DNA of 64,000 nt from Varroa destructor (lineage: Eukaryota; Arthropoda; Arachnida; Mesostigmata; Varroidae): the NCBI RefSeq assembly GCF_002443255.2, contig NW_019211454.1, positions 50,965,885 to 51,029,884 of the forward strand. Direction: 5' to 3'. Shown in pieces: positions 14,301 to 26,547 of the stretch (position 1 is the first letter of the stretch; the number at the start of each line of letters is the position of its first letter). Made by a program: the position numbers and the translations under genes. Under the pieces are notes generated by a model. It was not told where the DNA came from, did not search any database, and saw nothing but the letters and a program-made list of their open reading frames with translations.

Positions 14301-15801
14301 TACGTTCCACTTAAAAGCAGATGGTTCAGCTGGTGCACACCTGTACATCTAAATGCTGAAAAACTCACCGAAGCACCACTGAAAGCCCCTAAGCTGCTCA
14401 CACTGGTCAGTAATGCGGAGACTGACTTCTTTACGGGTGAGAGTACATTGATACAAACCTACTGTTATTTCTGCCCCAGGCTAGGCGCGCCTATTGCGGT
14501 GCACTTCGCTATAATGCATTTGTTTGATTCGGCTTTAGCTGGTGGCGACGATGAATGCCAATATAAACAAGAAGCAAACTGTCTACTATAACGTAAATCT
14601 GAGCGACTGAACGACTAACAAGGAGAAGGAAAAGACAACGGCGCCAGCCTGGCCGGAAAGAAGAAATATTATCGAAAGAGCTTTTACTTCTTCTGTTTCA
14701 CTACTCTTCGATTATATAGCCATTAGATATACGATTTAGCGTAGGGAACGTGCGTGTTTAGAATAGACACGATTTGTCATAACGCACTAGTGAGCCAACA
14801 AACCTCTGCATATATGTATATTCACATGAGAGACGACCAGTGAACTATGTATGTACACGAAGTAAACTTGTGAATAGCATACGAGCGATATATGTGTGAC
14901 GTAGTGCAGATAGCGATTTCTTTGCGTGCGTCCGCTACCACTAACAACGTTGATGAAAAACTAAGCGTGCTTAACATGCTGTGTGTGTCTTTACGTTTAA
15001 TCAATATGTAACTTTGGTAAAAACAGGACCACTAACAGAAATCTTTACCCAAGAAAGGGATGTGATGGTTCAATTGAGTTTTGCTGAAATACAAAGATTT
15101 TTATCCGTTTCGAAATGAAATACATTACAGCAGAAGACCAAGTAAAACTCTAACATCTATTAAAATGTGACAAATGTTTTAATAAGTATATTGAATATTT
15201 TTAGATAAAGCAAGATGGCCATTTGTGAGGACCGAGGGAACACTACTGAAAGTGACGGAGAACGCATTGATAATGCGTTTTTATCTTGAAAATAGGTAAA
15301 TTTGCATAGAGCGGCTGGTGTAGTGATGATGTTATCGCTGGCCCAATTGTGCGGCCTTTTTTCGTCTGTTTGTATTTGTGTTCTGAATAGATCATTCATT
15401 CGACCTCTATATGCTTATACGTAAATGCAATATGTTAACTCCGAATACAGAACTCTGTAGAGAACGGGCAAAAACCTACTGTAAGGCACGTTACCGATAA
15501 CTGTGGCAAAAAATAGTGTTCAGATAATCTGTTGGCAGGGGACTGGAGATATATATAGCGTTGCTATGATGTGTTTAGTAGACAAGGCTTATAGGATAAA
15601 GACCGCTTCTTTCGTTGCTGACCTTAGAACCACCCTTTTTTGTTAGAGTTGTTTCGATTTAGTTTTTTCTAATTAGGTTAAGGAATCGTTGCGTGCGTCG
15701 GTCCGATAAGAGGAAGATAGATAATTCAGTAGCAAAATCTTTCTTATTTTCCTTGGTGGCGTTGGATATGCCTGTGTGCTGGACTGTGGTTCTGTGCCTC
15801 T
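8341..15801. other. AT-rich intergenic stretch, no supported gene
   Basis: There is no ORF with family resemblance here. The longest frame is 97 codons at 14,298-14,591 plus, which contains a strong donor-like GTGAGA and an acceptor-like CCCCAG about 43 bases apart, but joining them creates a stop. The stretch between 13,000 and 13,300 is very AT-rich. I see no RNA gene or transposon terminus. Confidence 0.4.
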
Positions 15802-18800
15802 ATGCCGCTGTTGCAGCGCCGTGAAAGAAACGCAATTTGCAGCACAATGTCCGTAGTGATGCGATCATCGAGCTTTCGCGAGCGCTCTCCACCGGCGATC
15901 TCCCTCGATCAGTGGGACTTCGGAAAGAGGCCCTCGCAGGCCATTCTCGCCATCGAACTCAACCATCACCGAGCTTCGTCGCGTTCGTGTTCCTCAATGT
16001 TCGTGAGTAAAGTTTAAGGCCTTAGGGTATCTATTGGTTATTTCACTAAGGAAATATCCTTACATAATAGTATTTTATATACGTATAATAAGAAAGAATA
16101 TATGGGCAGTCGCAGTTAAATGACAAGTGTGAAACACGATATAAGCATATATTGAAGTTGAATCGCCGTAGAAGAGACGAATCAGCCTTGTTACCCAATA
16201 TATGACTCCAGGCATATATGTCAAATACATAGGGCATTTGAAGAAATCGCTTGACAAAATTTGAAACTACAAGCTTTACTTGTACGCTATATTTATCTTT
16301 TACATATACTATATACATTTTTGTACCATACACATGTGTCGTAAAAAAGATTTACGCGCAAAGAACCGAAGTCATGCAATCTGGAGTTGCAAACGTTTTT
16401 TGAATTCTTTTGGTATCCCTAAGAGTCTGAGAAAATGTCTCGAGAAAATTTGTAAGATTAAAGTTTCAAAGCTTAGTCAAATAGTGAATGAACATGGGCA
16501 CGGACAGAGAGTTGTGTAAGAACGAGTATAAATCAATGTTTTTTTTCCGATTTATAAATATATATATACTTTGAGAATCTTCCTATACCTCTGCCAGTTT
16601 AAAAACAGTTTCAGAAAATTTGCAATATAAACACAACGAAAGTTGGCTAAAGGGGGAGAAAACGTAGGGTTGGCCAAACCGAAACAGTGAAGTTTATTTT
16701 GTTATGTACTGTTGTCGCAAAAATTGCAAAAGCTGAACTTGTCAATCTCAGTCTAAATATGCCCTGCGGGCTTCTATTATTTATTGCTTGTGTATAAAAG
16801 AAGTAGATTTCAATGATTTTAGCCAAAATAGGCCTAAGCTTTCTCGTAAAGAACCTACTAATATCTTTAATAGTATAGTGGAATCACGAAATATATGCAA
16901 AACATTATAAATTAGCGTTTTCTGCAACCCCTCCACCTTATTTTCATGGTTATATTTCAGATGGAATATGATTATTTTTCATTTTTATTATAAATGACTA
17001 ACGAAGAATGATAAAACTATGATAATACTGTATTGCACAGACAATAATTGTACAACAAGCATTTAATGCAGGTTATGGTCACTATTCCACAGACAGTTAC
17101 GCCTTCCCTCCTACGAACAACTAAGCGGAGCGGCATAGCAATGGGACGTACAATTTACGTCCTAAAAGTGGACGTGTCGGATTGATGCCGCACCGCTTTA
17201 GGCGTTCTTGCTTGGGACAAGTAGGCCCTGATAGAAAGGTCCTGAGGCACTCAAAAATGTCGAATTTTCAGATCCATTAATCACAGAAATACTATTAAGA
17301 AGATTAGGAAGATGTATATACCAAGCTCAGCGTTTGCTCAGTAAAATAATGTTAATGTAGAAAATGCACTGACAGGTAATAACAGGCATTTGCTCTACGC
17401 TGTTGTTTGTCACTAACATGTTATACCAGCAGGAAACGTCCTCCAGTGAGTACCAACTAGGCATCTACGGCTGGAGAAAGAAACTATTATACTTGATTGT
17501 CTTTGTGCTATCTTGGCTTCTGGTAGCAAACCTACTTCTCACGCTATGGATAATAAGGTGCATATGCCATTTTCGTACTATGAACTGCAAGCTATTACAA
17601 GGCTTAAGCTGATTTATTTAGAAAAAGTAGAAAACATTCCTTAATTTGTTTCCCTTTGTTATTATTCATATTTAAAATCAATTAAATATTTTTATTGTTG
17701 GAGAAACTTTATTGTCACATTGCACAAAAAACATTTAACACAAATACTTAGCTTAGTGTTGATTAGTCATATCGCAAGATGGTTTAACATATTGGACTCT
17801 TGTGTTTATGACACTTTTACGTTAAAAAATGCTCAATATACGTAATACTCATTTTGTTGCATCCAATAAATGCGATGTCTATTTTTAGAAACGCCATTAC
17901 CTGGATAATATTTAGAGAAGTATTTTAGTGCTTGCTTTTCTTGTTGTGGCATTGCCTTTAGAGTTCTTCATTTCTCTATGGACGGAGTTGCTCACTTGAA
18001 GATTGATGAATCGTCCGTCAAATTTACAGCTGATGCACACTTCCTTCGAGGGATTTATACTAACTATATACGGCACTCCGCCAAGGTATGATTTGTTAGT
18101 TTTGAGGTACGATGCACTTGCCAACCAAACCGCGCTGTTACTTTATACTGTATTTACTGACCTTTTCATCGTTTTATGTACTTTCACACGAATACCTGTA
18201 CGCATCCAGTGGGAAGAGGCATATACGGATCCATTCCAAAAAACAAACTCCCTCGTACTTAACGCTGCAGGCGAAGTGCGATTGCGTTCATTAAGTCGCG
18301 ACGGAATCGTTAATGAAGTTGTTGTGGGCGAATCAAAATTTTTCGTCAAATCCGACGACTTCAGTGTCTTCAGTTCCGGCGAAGAGCTCCTACTACGCGT
18401 TACAAATGACACACTCTACGTCAAACAAGCTACTGTTCACGGTAGTTACTTTTAGTATTAACGCGATTGTCACTCTATAAACTTTTGTACGGGAAACGAT
18501 TCGATCAAAATTTACTAATTATTGAATGATATTAATAAACGTTGTGCGATTCATTGGATTTCTCGTTTGTGCCCCTATGAGATTTCAGTTGAGAATGGAG
18601 TACGTTTGGAAAAATCATTGCAGACCCCACAAATTACCAGTGGCGAGGAGTTGCTTATAGAGAGTCCCATGGCACGGCTTGGCGTACAGGTTTGTTCAAA
18701 AGCTCAGGCCCTTTATTTCTTAGCAAAAAGAGTTTTAAATACTTTCATGATCTTTAAAATCGGCTGTAGACTCAATTTTAGATCCCAATAAAGAGATCAT

Positions 18801-19536
18801 GCAGAACATTATTCATATAATAAAGGTCTGACTCACCCAGCTGTCATTTCTTACGTACTTTGCCCAAACCAACGCATCGAAGGTGCCATTATAAACACTT
18901 TATTATTTAAAGATTTATGTGCACCTACATCTCTAGTAGTTTGAAGTCAATGAGCAAAATCAGTTAAAAAGTACCGTTGCTTCCTATAAAAACTTACATT
19001 TGCAAGTACTTAAACATTCTAGGTACGATTCTTATTTGATCCTTAGGCTCCGGGGCCTGTGCTTGTCGAGTCCCGCGCAGGGGATATCTATTTGGCTGCC
19101 TATGATACTCTTACGCTTGATTCGCGAGATCAGGTTAGTATTGGAGCCCATTTCAACCAGCATATCCAAACAGAAAGTAAATATGCGAGCCGGATAATAA
19201 TGTAACGTAATGAGTAAAAGATATTCCCAGTCCGGTACGAGGTTAGCTTTACGAATGACAAAACACATTTCTTGGCCACTTGGTTGGCCGATCCGACACC
19301 TAAACTCAATTTTTTGTTATTTCTCCCAATAGATCTACTTTGACAGTTCGGATATTCGTTTAAGCGGATTGTCGGCGGCAGCAACCTCCATTGAAAAAAC
19401 GAGTTTGTATAGTAACAACGCCTCGGAAAATTCAGCGGAAGTATTAGCATTTCCGCTCTGCATCTGTGCACCCAGCGGGAAGCTATTCCTCGGCAGTCTT
19501 AGTGGCAATTGCACTCCCACCAACCATATCTGTTAA
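15802..19536 (+). CDS. Scgdelta: Sarcoglycan, gamma/delta type (complete, seven coding exons)
   Basis: Exons read: 15802-16002, 17433-17557, 17962-18085, 18210-18441, 18589-18689, 19047-19133 and 19333-19536. All borders are GT-AG, phases match at every joint, and the stop is TAA at 19,534; the product is about 357 residues. Exon 1 ends in a GTGAGT donor. Seen: a 67-residue Arg/Ser-rich cytosolic N-terminus, then LGIYGWRKKLLYLIVF, which matches the GIYGWRKRCLY motif of sarcoglycans, and one transmembrane helix ending WII; then MDGVAHLKI (family: IDGMGNLRI), the beta-strand-rich extracellular repeat region, and a Cys-rich C-terminus (CICAPSGKLFLG, then two more Cys), matching the family's CxC...C...C cluster. 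Known: a type II membrane subunit of the dystrophin-glycoprotein complex that stabilises the muscle membrane. The start could instead be Met16 of exon 1, and exon 2 could begin three bases earlier at a duplicated CAG. Gamma and delta are one gene in flies, so the symbol follows that usage. Confidence 0.92.
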
Positions 19537-19745
19537 ACTTTCAGCCAGAAGAAACACGAAGAATGGGGGAATTGCGACTTGTATTAGGAGAGGATAGGGG
19601 GAAGTAAAGGGAAAAATACCAAAGGTTACTTGAGTAGGTTATTAACTTGATTGAGTTATCGATGGATACCGTACACTCCAATCATACTATTGCAGATAGA
19701 AAATGTATTCCATCGATGGAGGCTTTATTTCTAGGTATCTATCGT

Positions 19746-19751
19746 AATAAA
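19746..19751 (+). terminator. Candidate polyadenylation signal AATAAA for sarcoglycan
   Basis: A canonical AATAAA hexamer lies about 210 bases after the sarcoglycan stop codon on the same strand. It is a plausible 3' end, but the hexamer is common in AT-rich DNA. Confidence 0.35.
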
Positions 19752-22700
19752 TAGCCGAGCATACTATAAAATGCGTCTGGAATAGTATAAACTTTGCCAT
19801 TGTAAGTCGACAGAAGTGCTTCTATAGAGTAGATGCGATTCAAATGACCTACAATTTTTGTTACAAACGTAGTCCTTACTTGTACTATAACTGAAATGGA
19901 CAGAATGCTAGTATGAAAAAGCTGACGTATGTTAAATTTCAAGCCTGAATAATCTGTATTCGTATATCGGGACGAATATCCCACCGAATACGGTCACGGC
20001 ATTCGTCTTGTAATTTTGATGCATTTGTAAATATGTTTTATACATAAATATCTAACAATGTTTATTTTGTTTGTGAGTAGATAAAAAAGCTCAGCAAAAT
20101 TTATTGGACGAAATACAATAATATTGTGAGCTGTATATATAGTAACAGATGCATGCATAGTTAGCACCCAAGGTATAGAGATTATGTCAGCATTAATAAT
20201 CCAATAAGATTTTTTTTGCATGTTTTTATGACGCAAATGATTTGCACGGGGAAAGGCTGAAATCACTGTTCTTAATCACGCTCGAATATACACGCTCCAC
20301 ACAACTGTGAAATACAGTAAATTTTCACTAAAACGTCCTATTAATGGACGAGAAGTTCCAATGTGTTTAAGGGAATTGGTTGCACATATACCATACCGTA
20401 TTATTTATATATTAGTGTAGCTTATTAATTTAAGTTCACCATTTTTTTCTGAAACATCTCGCAAACTACCTAGAATATCACATTTGCGCTTGAAACCAAG
20501 GGCATGACATATTAATTCGTTTACAAAAAAATGCATGAATCCAGGCTTAGAGTACACAACACTGGGTTGATCACCTAGACATATTCCACACGTTTACACG
20601 TAATGGTTTACTTTGTCAAACCTAGAGTAACCTAACAGATTGACCTCTAATCAAAGAAACAAGTTTTCACGGTGAGTGTAACACTCAAAATGGGGGAATA
20701 ATATGCTTACGCGCGTCAGTTCTTGAACTCATGTCCGATAGTTGAAAGAATAGATAGAGCCTTATTTTTTCAAATAAAGGTTACCATACAAAGCGTGAAA
20801 GGCGAACAGGTAAGAATTATGTGTGCACTTTACAGTTTCAGGCATTATATTGATTATGGAAACAATAGATCCAATATAAGTATGTGGAACATATACTCTA
20901 TCGTACTGCGATTGTTTGATGATTTAAGTAAAAGTCGTCTATTTGTTTTAATAAATTGTAATAATTTTAGAAGCATCACGCACAAACAAAAACTTTCATT
21001 TGAAAAGGGTTAAACCGAACAATTATGAATTCCATTCGGCCAGACATTTAGCGTAGCTCCTAGGATATCTGATTAGGAGAGCACAGCCAAATGTCACCTC
21101 TTCATGAGAGGACCGGCATGAATATATTATACGTAACTGTGTAGTCGTGCATTTTTTTTTATTAAGAAGCATTTCTGCGTGTTTCAGAGTTGCAACCAAT
21201 GTAAGATTCACAGCAGTTTAGAGCTACAAAGTAAACTCTGCAAACACCTTCTGAACTTTCTTTTAATCATGAAAAGGACATAGGTCAGTCTGAAAACAAT
21301 TACTTAAGAAATATGTAGATTTTGAAACATTGTATCATTAAGAAATAAGTATCTTGATGTTCAAATCTTCCGGAATGACGTGAATGAAATAGATTTAGTT
21401 TTAAAAAGTCTCGCCGAGTATCTTATGGCGGGTCTCATAATCCAATCTTTATCGTCTCAAACCCGTTTTGAAGCAGCAGGTGTAAAACTTTGAGGTCATC
21501 AAGGAGCTTACTTTTTTGTCACTTTAACCTAGTAACCACAGTTTGTGCTCCAAATTCTGTTACAGCTTTCATACACTTTTATAGCGAAATTTACGGAACG
21601 AGCTGTGGCAGGGTGATACATATATATAATGCGGAAAAATAGCAAATTGCTAAATTGAAATTATGTGTTATAAACGCCATATTGCTCATTTTTCCAGAAT
21701 AAATTAATACTGTTAGCCCGTCCACTGTGCCTTTCTTTGTAGACTGGCATGTAGAATCAAGGAAATTATAATTCGCGATGATATTTATGTTTATTTAGTC
21801 ATATATATTTATGATGCGTTCCTCTACTACAAGTCCACTAATAAATGTCATTATGTTCGTATAGATGATTGACGCTAGCCGAATTGTTGTTTATATTTGA
21901 AAATTAAGGGTTACTGTCCCGCGCTTAGAATTTGGCAAATCCACTTTTCGATATGTTATTGTAACATTACAAAGAAAACGGTTCACGATTGTATGTCTTT
22001 AAAAATATTGTTCAAAAGGATGAAAAGTTTCCTGTTCGTATTCTCTTACTTTATTGAAACGATATCTCTCGATGCACAGCGGAACAAACCCTATAATAAT
22101 GAAGAATAAGTAACTACTAGAGAAAGAAAATTGTTAGCCCCTGAAACACTGAAGTAACCATAAAAACAGATTTATAGTGTCAAATATATATTGCGGCCTG
22201 AGATTCGTAGCGCGCATTGACCTATTAAAACGCGATTGTCGAATGTTCGAAAATAGCATCTATTTTCGCTTTTGTGCTCTTGAATTCCCATAACACCAAA
22301 CCTACACTTTACACTATTCGCTAATCTTTGGTAAAATTTACTTACATCAGACATAGCTCGAAATGACTGCATTTCCGTTTCATACATTTCCATCATTAAT
22401 AATATTTACCTAAAACGCTACCTGACGGAAGACTCAAATTTATTTATAAAACTAATATATATATATATATATATATTACTCAAATCAAAAAATCTAATAA
22501 ACGACTTCAAAACACACTATCATGTCGCTTATATGCTCTACTGATCGATACTCTTAATGGAAGGTTGAGAAAAGCTGCTCAAAGCTGTGCACCCTTTTAG
22601 CAACTTCCCGCAGCTTATCTCTAGTGAACAAGCTTACCAATCTTAAAACTGTCTCAATTCAAGTTCTAAAGCAATGTGTTATGATAATATATGCGTCTAA

Positions 22701-22783
22701 AGGCAATACTGGCCTCTATCGCAAATAAATTATCTATCTAGCAATTATAAGAGAAATCGCAATTAATTATTCAGTACACAATA
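19752..22783. other. AT-rich intergenic stretch downstream of sarcoglycan
   Basis: No gene can be supported here. A short minus-strand frame at 22,345-22,396 begins with an ATG and runs into a perfect GTAAGT donor, which could be a small exon linked to the candidate exon at 22.8-23.1 kb, but I could not connect their phases. An AT dinucleotide run lies at 22,453-22,478. Confidence 0.3.
22453..22478. repeat. (AT)n microsatellite
   Basis: An uninterrupted AT dinucleotide run of about 13 units. Confidence 0.9.
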
Positions 22784-23090
22784 TCACAATGGTTTGCCCC
22801 CATTACGCCAGAAGTACAGTTTTACATTCGGCATGTATAAGTTCTGAAGTTTGGTATCTAAAAAAATGGTGATACGAGTTTTTAAATCATCTCGACGACT
22901 CATAGTTGTGTCCGACAGCCTCGTTTGGTCACCAAAACTTGCTTTCGCCGACTTTCTGGGATCTGTACTCAAATTGCCTTGCGACCGCGGCTCACTTGGA
23001 TGAAAAACGTTACGGTATGTAATGGGATTACTTTTCAGGCAAAAATCGTGAACTGTACTGGAATTACTCGAATTATGTAAATGTAGAGGT
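22784..23090 (-). CDS. Candidate coding exon of an unidentified gene
   Basis: A minus-strand frame is open for about 100 codons, a long run for such AT-rich DNA. The composition is Ser, Arg, Asp and Lys rich, like a disordered protein region; the middle reads KSAKASFGDQTRLSDT. About 55 bases upstream is a mini-exon-like segment (about 23,111-23,137) ending in a GTAAGA donor. It joins in phase to an acceptor at TACAG (near 23,053), giving a short spliced reading. No family resemblance, no secure start and no secure downstream exon. It could be part of a small gene 3' of EXOSC1 on the same strand, or a chance frame. Confidence 0.3.
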
Positions 23091-24951
23091 TGTGTAAAAT
23101 ATCTTACCTTGAATGGGCCTAGGCGAATAGAACCCTAAAATGCTTAAAATTGTTTATGATATGTTAAAATGAACAACGAATGGATCGCTACGCGGATCCA
23201 GCTCCAAGTGTCATGTTTTACTGTAAGCGTTAGGCAGCGCCTAGCCAAGAATGGACACATTGAAGTGATGTAAAATTGCTTTCTGCAGAACGCACTGAGG
23301 CATTCGTGTATTTATTTATTTATTTACATAATTTTCCATTTTTCTTGTATACATTACGGAGCAGGAATTGTACCTTCACTTTCTTAAAAACAACACGCCT
23401 TAAGTACGTTTTTTAAAAAAGCCCCACGCCCTCGAAAAATTTTGATCGCAAATATAACTAGGTTTGATCGTTCAACTTAGAAAATATTTCTTTCTAAAAA
23501 TGAATCAGCTGATTTTTCATAAAAATGAACTCGATATTTAGCGCCGTGGCTCTTCTATTAATGTTTATTAATATTCACTTAAAAGACCACTCAAAAGTAG
23601 TTCAAAACGCATTTCAAGTTATTTTTTCACATCGATAAACCGATACGAACCAAGGAGTTTTCACTATTTTCACTTAAAGATACCACCTATGTATAAGGAC
23701 AGCAAAATATCTTTACTACATAAACAGTTGGTCAGAGGAATTCTTTTTAATCTTATTCAAATAAAGTTTATGTCAGGTATAAAGTTGTAAAAAAGTATAT
23801 ATAAAAAGTGTATAGAAAAGTCTATAGAGGGCATGTATAACAGATTTTCAACAAAAACGAACTTCAAAGGGATTATTTCAAAGACTGACCCTATAGATAA
23901 ACATATGCTACCAACGGATAAAAGATGATTCACGCTACGCCTAGCAAAGCATAAACTATAGCTTGATTGTCGCCCTGCAGTTAGCTCATTGAAACTTATT
24001 TGAAGTTCTGCAACACCAGTTCCGTTATCTGGTTGCTATACTATTACAATAATTCTATTTTGCTGATTCAGTCAATTTATTCGCAACATGCATTTCACTG
24101 TAGTTTTCTTGCTCCAAGTTTCTTGTTTTCCCATTGAAATACTCTAACAACTTTATCGTTACGTTGTACTTGTCAGCTTGTTACAATATTTGACTCGTAT
24201 TGCATATAGCTCTTAACATAAGGTATTGTTATATAGCAAATCTAAACGGTGGCCTATATACCTTCGTAACAAACGTCCGGTTGCAGCTCTCCTAAAATCG
24301 TTAATTCCTGTTACAACTCTTCCGTTAAAGTATTCATATTTTTTTAAGCCAGCCAATTTATTAATTTGGTGCAGTTATTCTATTATCCTGTTCTAAACGT
24401 GATTGCTTAATCTGCTAAAATTATTCCGCTTTCCTATTTGAATGCCGTAATAATTTTTTTTTACTTCATTGAAGTTATTCCGTTAATGCATCGGATTTTA
24501 GGAAATTGGAAAACTTATTTTTTTGGTTTGTCAATTTTTGCTAAATGATGACATGTTTTTGTAATGAAAATCTAATAGTCGATTACCTTTTTTGATCCTA
24601 AGGTTATTCAGCAATGAAAATGAACTTCTAATAACTTTAGACAACAGCTTGCACCAATTGTCTGTTTTATTTCATTACAAAATCTGGAATCTGTGATGTT
24701 TACATCTTATTATCATATTAATCTAGCAACATAAATTCAATATCAATTTAAAATTTCTACATAGTAATTTGATGGCACTAGTCCATATTTACACAAAAAT
24801 GACGTTACTTTTACTCGACGTATATTTAATGGAAAAACAAAACACTTGACAATACTGGAGGATTGACGGATAGAATACACCGCATCATTCAAAGATATTC
24901 GATAGAATATCACTGCCTAAATCCCAAGCCATCGGAAAACCTTGATTTTGC
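23091..24951. other. AT-rich intergenic stretch 3' of EXOSC1
   Basis: Apart from the possible mini-exon near 23,111-23,137, I see only AT-rich sequence, including TTTA units near 23,310. No ORF over 60 codons, RNA gene or transposon feature is visible. Confidence 0.45.
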
Positions 24952-24961
24952 TTTATTTATT
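24952..24961 (-). terminator. EXOSC1 polyadenylation signal (overlapping AATAAA)
   Basis: Two overlapping AATAAA hexamers on the minus strand lie about 20 bases past the EXOSC1 stop codon, a suitable position for 3' end formation with a very short 3' UTR. Confidence 0.6.
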
Positions 24962-24977
24962 TGTTAATCAATCTAAT

Positions 24978-25565
24978 CTAGATTTCTTTAACGGTGGGCA
25001 CGATCTTCGCTACCTTACGATATTCTTTCTCCAGACTCTTAGGGCACTGCATCTCCGTCCAACTTATAGGTACCATCGGCATTCCCGATGATTCAGCTAA
25101 CGCGATAACAACTCCAAGTTCGTTTTCAGCCGTTGTCAAGATATAGCTCATTGCATCACCCATTGTCAGTACCTTAGCAAGCACAATGTCGCCTGGGTGG
25201 AACGATTTAATGATTTCGACCTTATCCTTTTCAAAAGCCCTTACGTCTTCCTTGCGTATAACCCCTCGGAATGGTTCTTTTAGCTCGGCTTCCTCGATGC
25301 ACAAGATCGCAACTTTAGCATATCGTTGGTTAATTGCTGTTACTTTGCACGTAACTACTGCACCTGGAGAAGGCACAGAAAGACGACCCAGTGAACGGCG
25401 CACTTCTACCAGAGATTTCTTGCCATCGTCCTGCTTGATAATGTGCATAACACCCGTCAGACTAGCGTAAATGTAACCCTGCAAGACGTAAGTTCCAGGA
25501 CCCGAAAGTAATTTTTCTCCCAGGGCGCAAATGCGCATCCCTGGCGTGCAAATCTCACCTGACAT
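24978..25565 (-). CDS. EXOSC1: Exosome complex component CSL4
   Basis: A complete intronless frame of 195 codons, the same length as human EXOSC1. The ATG has an A-rich context (AAAATG). Seen: an N-terminal domain beginning CTPGMRICALGEKL (family: YCIPGERLCNL); then an S1-type RNA-binding domain from about residue 65 to 140 with VTCKVTAINQRYAKVAIL, FRGVIRKEDVRAFEKDKVEI and FHPGDIVLAKVL; then the C-terminal domain with YILTTAENELGVVIA and ISWTEMQCPKSLEKEYRKVA, all close to the animal family. Known: Csl4 is one of three S1/KH cap subunits of the RNA exosome, which degrades and trims RNA 3'-5' in nucleus and cytoplasm; the cap helps guide RNA into the central channel. The human gene has introns, so a single-exon copy is either lineage-specific intron loss or an old retrocopy. 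The intact frame and nearby poly(A) signal argue for a working gene. No neighbour shares its pathway. Confidence 0.95.
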   Translation of the reverse strand: MSGEICTPGMRICALGEKLLSGPGTYVLQGYIYASLTGVMHIIKQDDGKKSLVEVRRSLGRLSVPSPGAVVTCKVTAINQRYAKVAILCIEEAELKEPFRGVIRKEDVRAFEKDKVEIIKSFHPGDIVLAKVLTMGDAMSYILTTAENELGVVIALAESSGMPMVPISWTEMQCPKSLEKEYRKVAKIVPTVKEI

Positions 25566-26511
25566 TTTGATATGCTTTTTTTTTATTTTGATATATATTC
25601 AATTCTAGCACTAAAAGTGACGCGAGTCAAAGACGGTGAAGCTCACGGTGAGACAATGTCATTACATGTAAAATTTCTCATAGGATCCAATGAGTGCGTT
25701 TTCAAATATTCTTTTTTGGGAGTAGAATACAAATTGTATCCAGCAAAAAACAGTTTGTTAACAAAATATCAGAGTATACATGCTGTTCTATTTGTTTTGG
25801 AGCCGCATCGTCTGCTCTTCTTTGTTCTCTTCGTCTAAAAAAAGCTCTGGCGGGCGATCGGGTGCGCTTCGATGAATTTCCCATAGTTGTGTTGAAATAT
25901 AAGGCACAAGGTTAGGAATAAAGAAGATGCTTTATATTGGATCAATTATTTGTCGAATAATATTAATATGTATATCAAATAAAGTAGAACGTACCTTATT
26001 CTTGATTGAGTCAAATTATTGGTATATAGACGTTTTGTGCCCGCAATTTTCAATCCTACGAATCTTATTATCTTACGAAAAACATAAAAGCTGCTTCGTC
26101 CGGTATAGGTCCTAAGCCAAATATAATAGGTCTTATATGGAATGATGAGGTCAGTCAGTTAGTAAAACATATTCTGATGTTATCAGTGTTATTAACATCG
26201 TGTTTTTCATCGACTTTTTTGAACAAGTAAAAACGAAACTCGTATAGCGACTAGCGGCATAGCCGTTAAAAACCTGAAGCTGAAAGAAGCAAAAGAACTG
26301 AGTGCTTCAGTTCACACTTTGAGTACAATTTCAATGCAAAAAGAAAAAGATAAGAAAGGAACATTAAAATATTACTATTCCGTGTTTTTCGTTACGCGAA
26401 TTAAATCCTTTTTCTTTTTTAGACATCTTTACCTACAGGTCTACAGGGTCATTAGGACTCCAATTTGAATGTCTTTACTGATTAAGCTCATCACTATTAG
26501 CCAAATAAATC

Positions 26512-26547
<36 letters not shown>

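Noticed and set aside
14298..14591. 97-codon plus-strand frame with internal donor and acceptor
   Set aside because: Splicing at those sites yields an immediate stop, and no family resemblance was seen.
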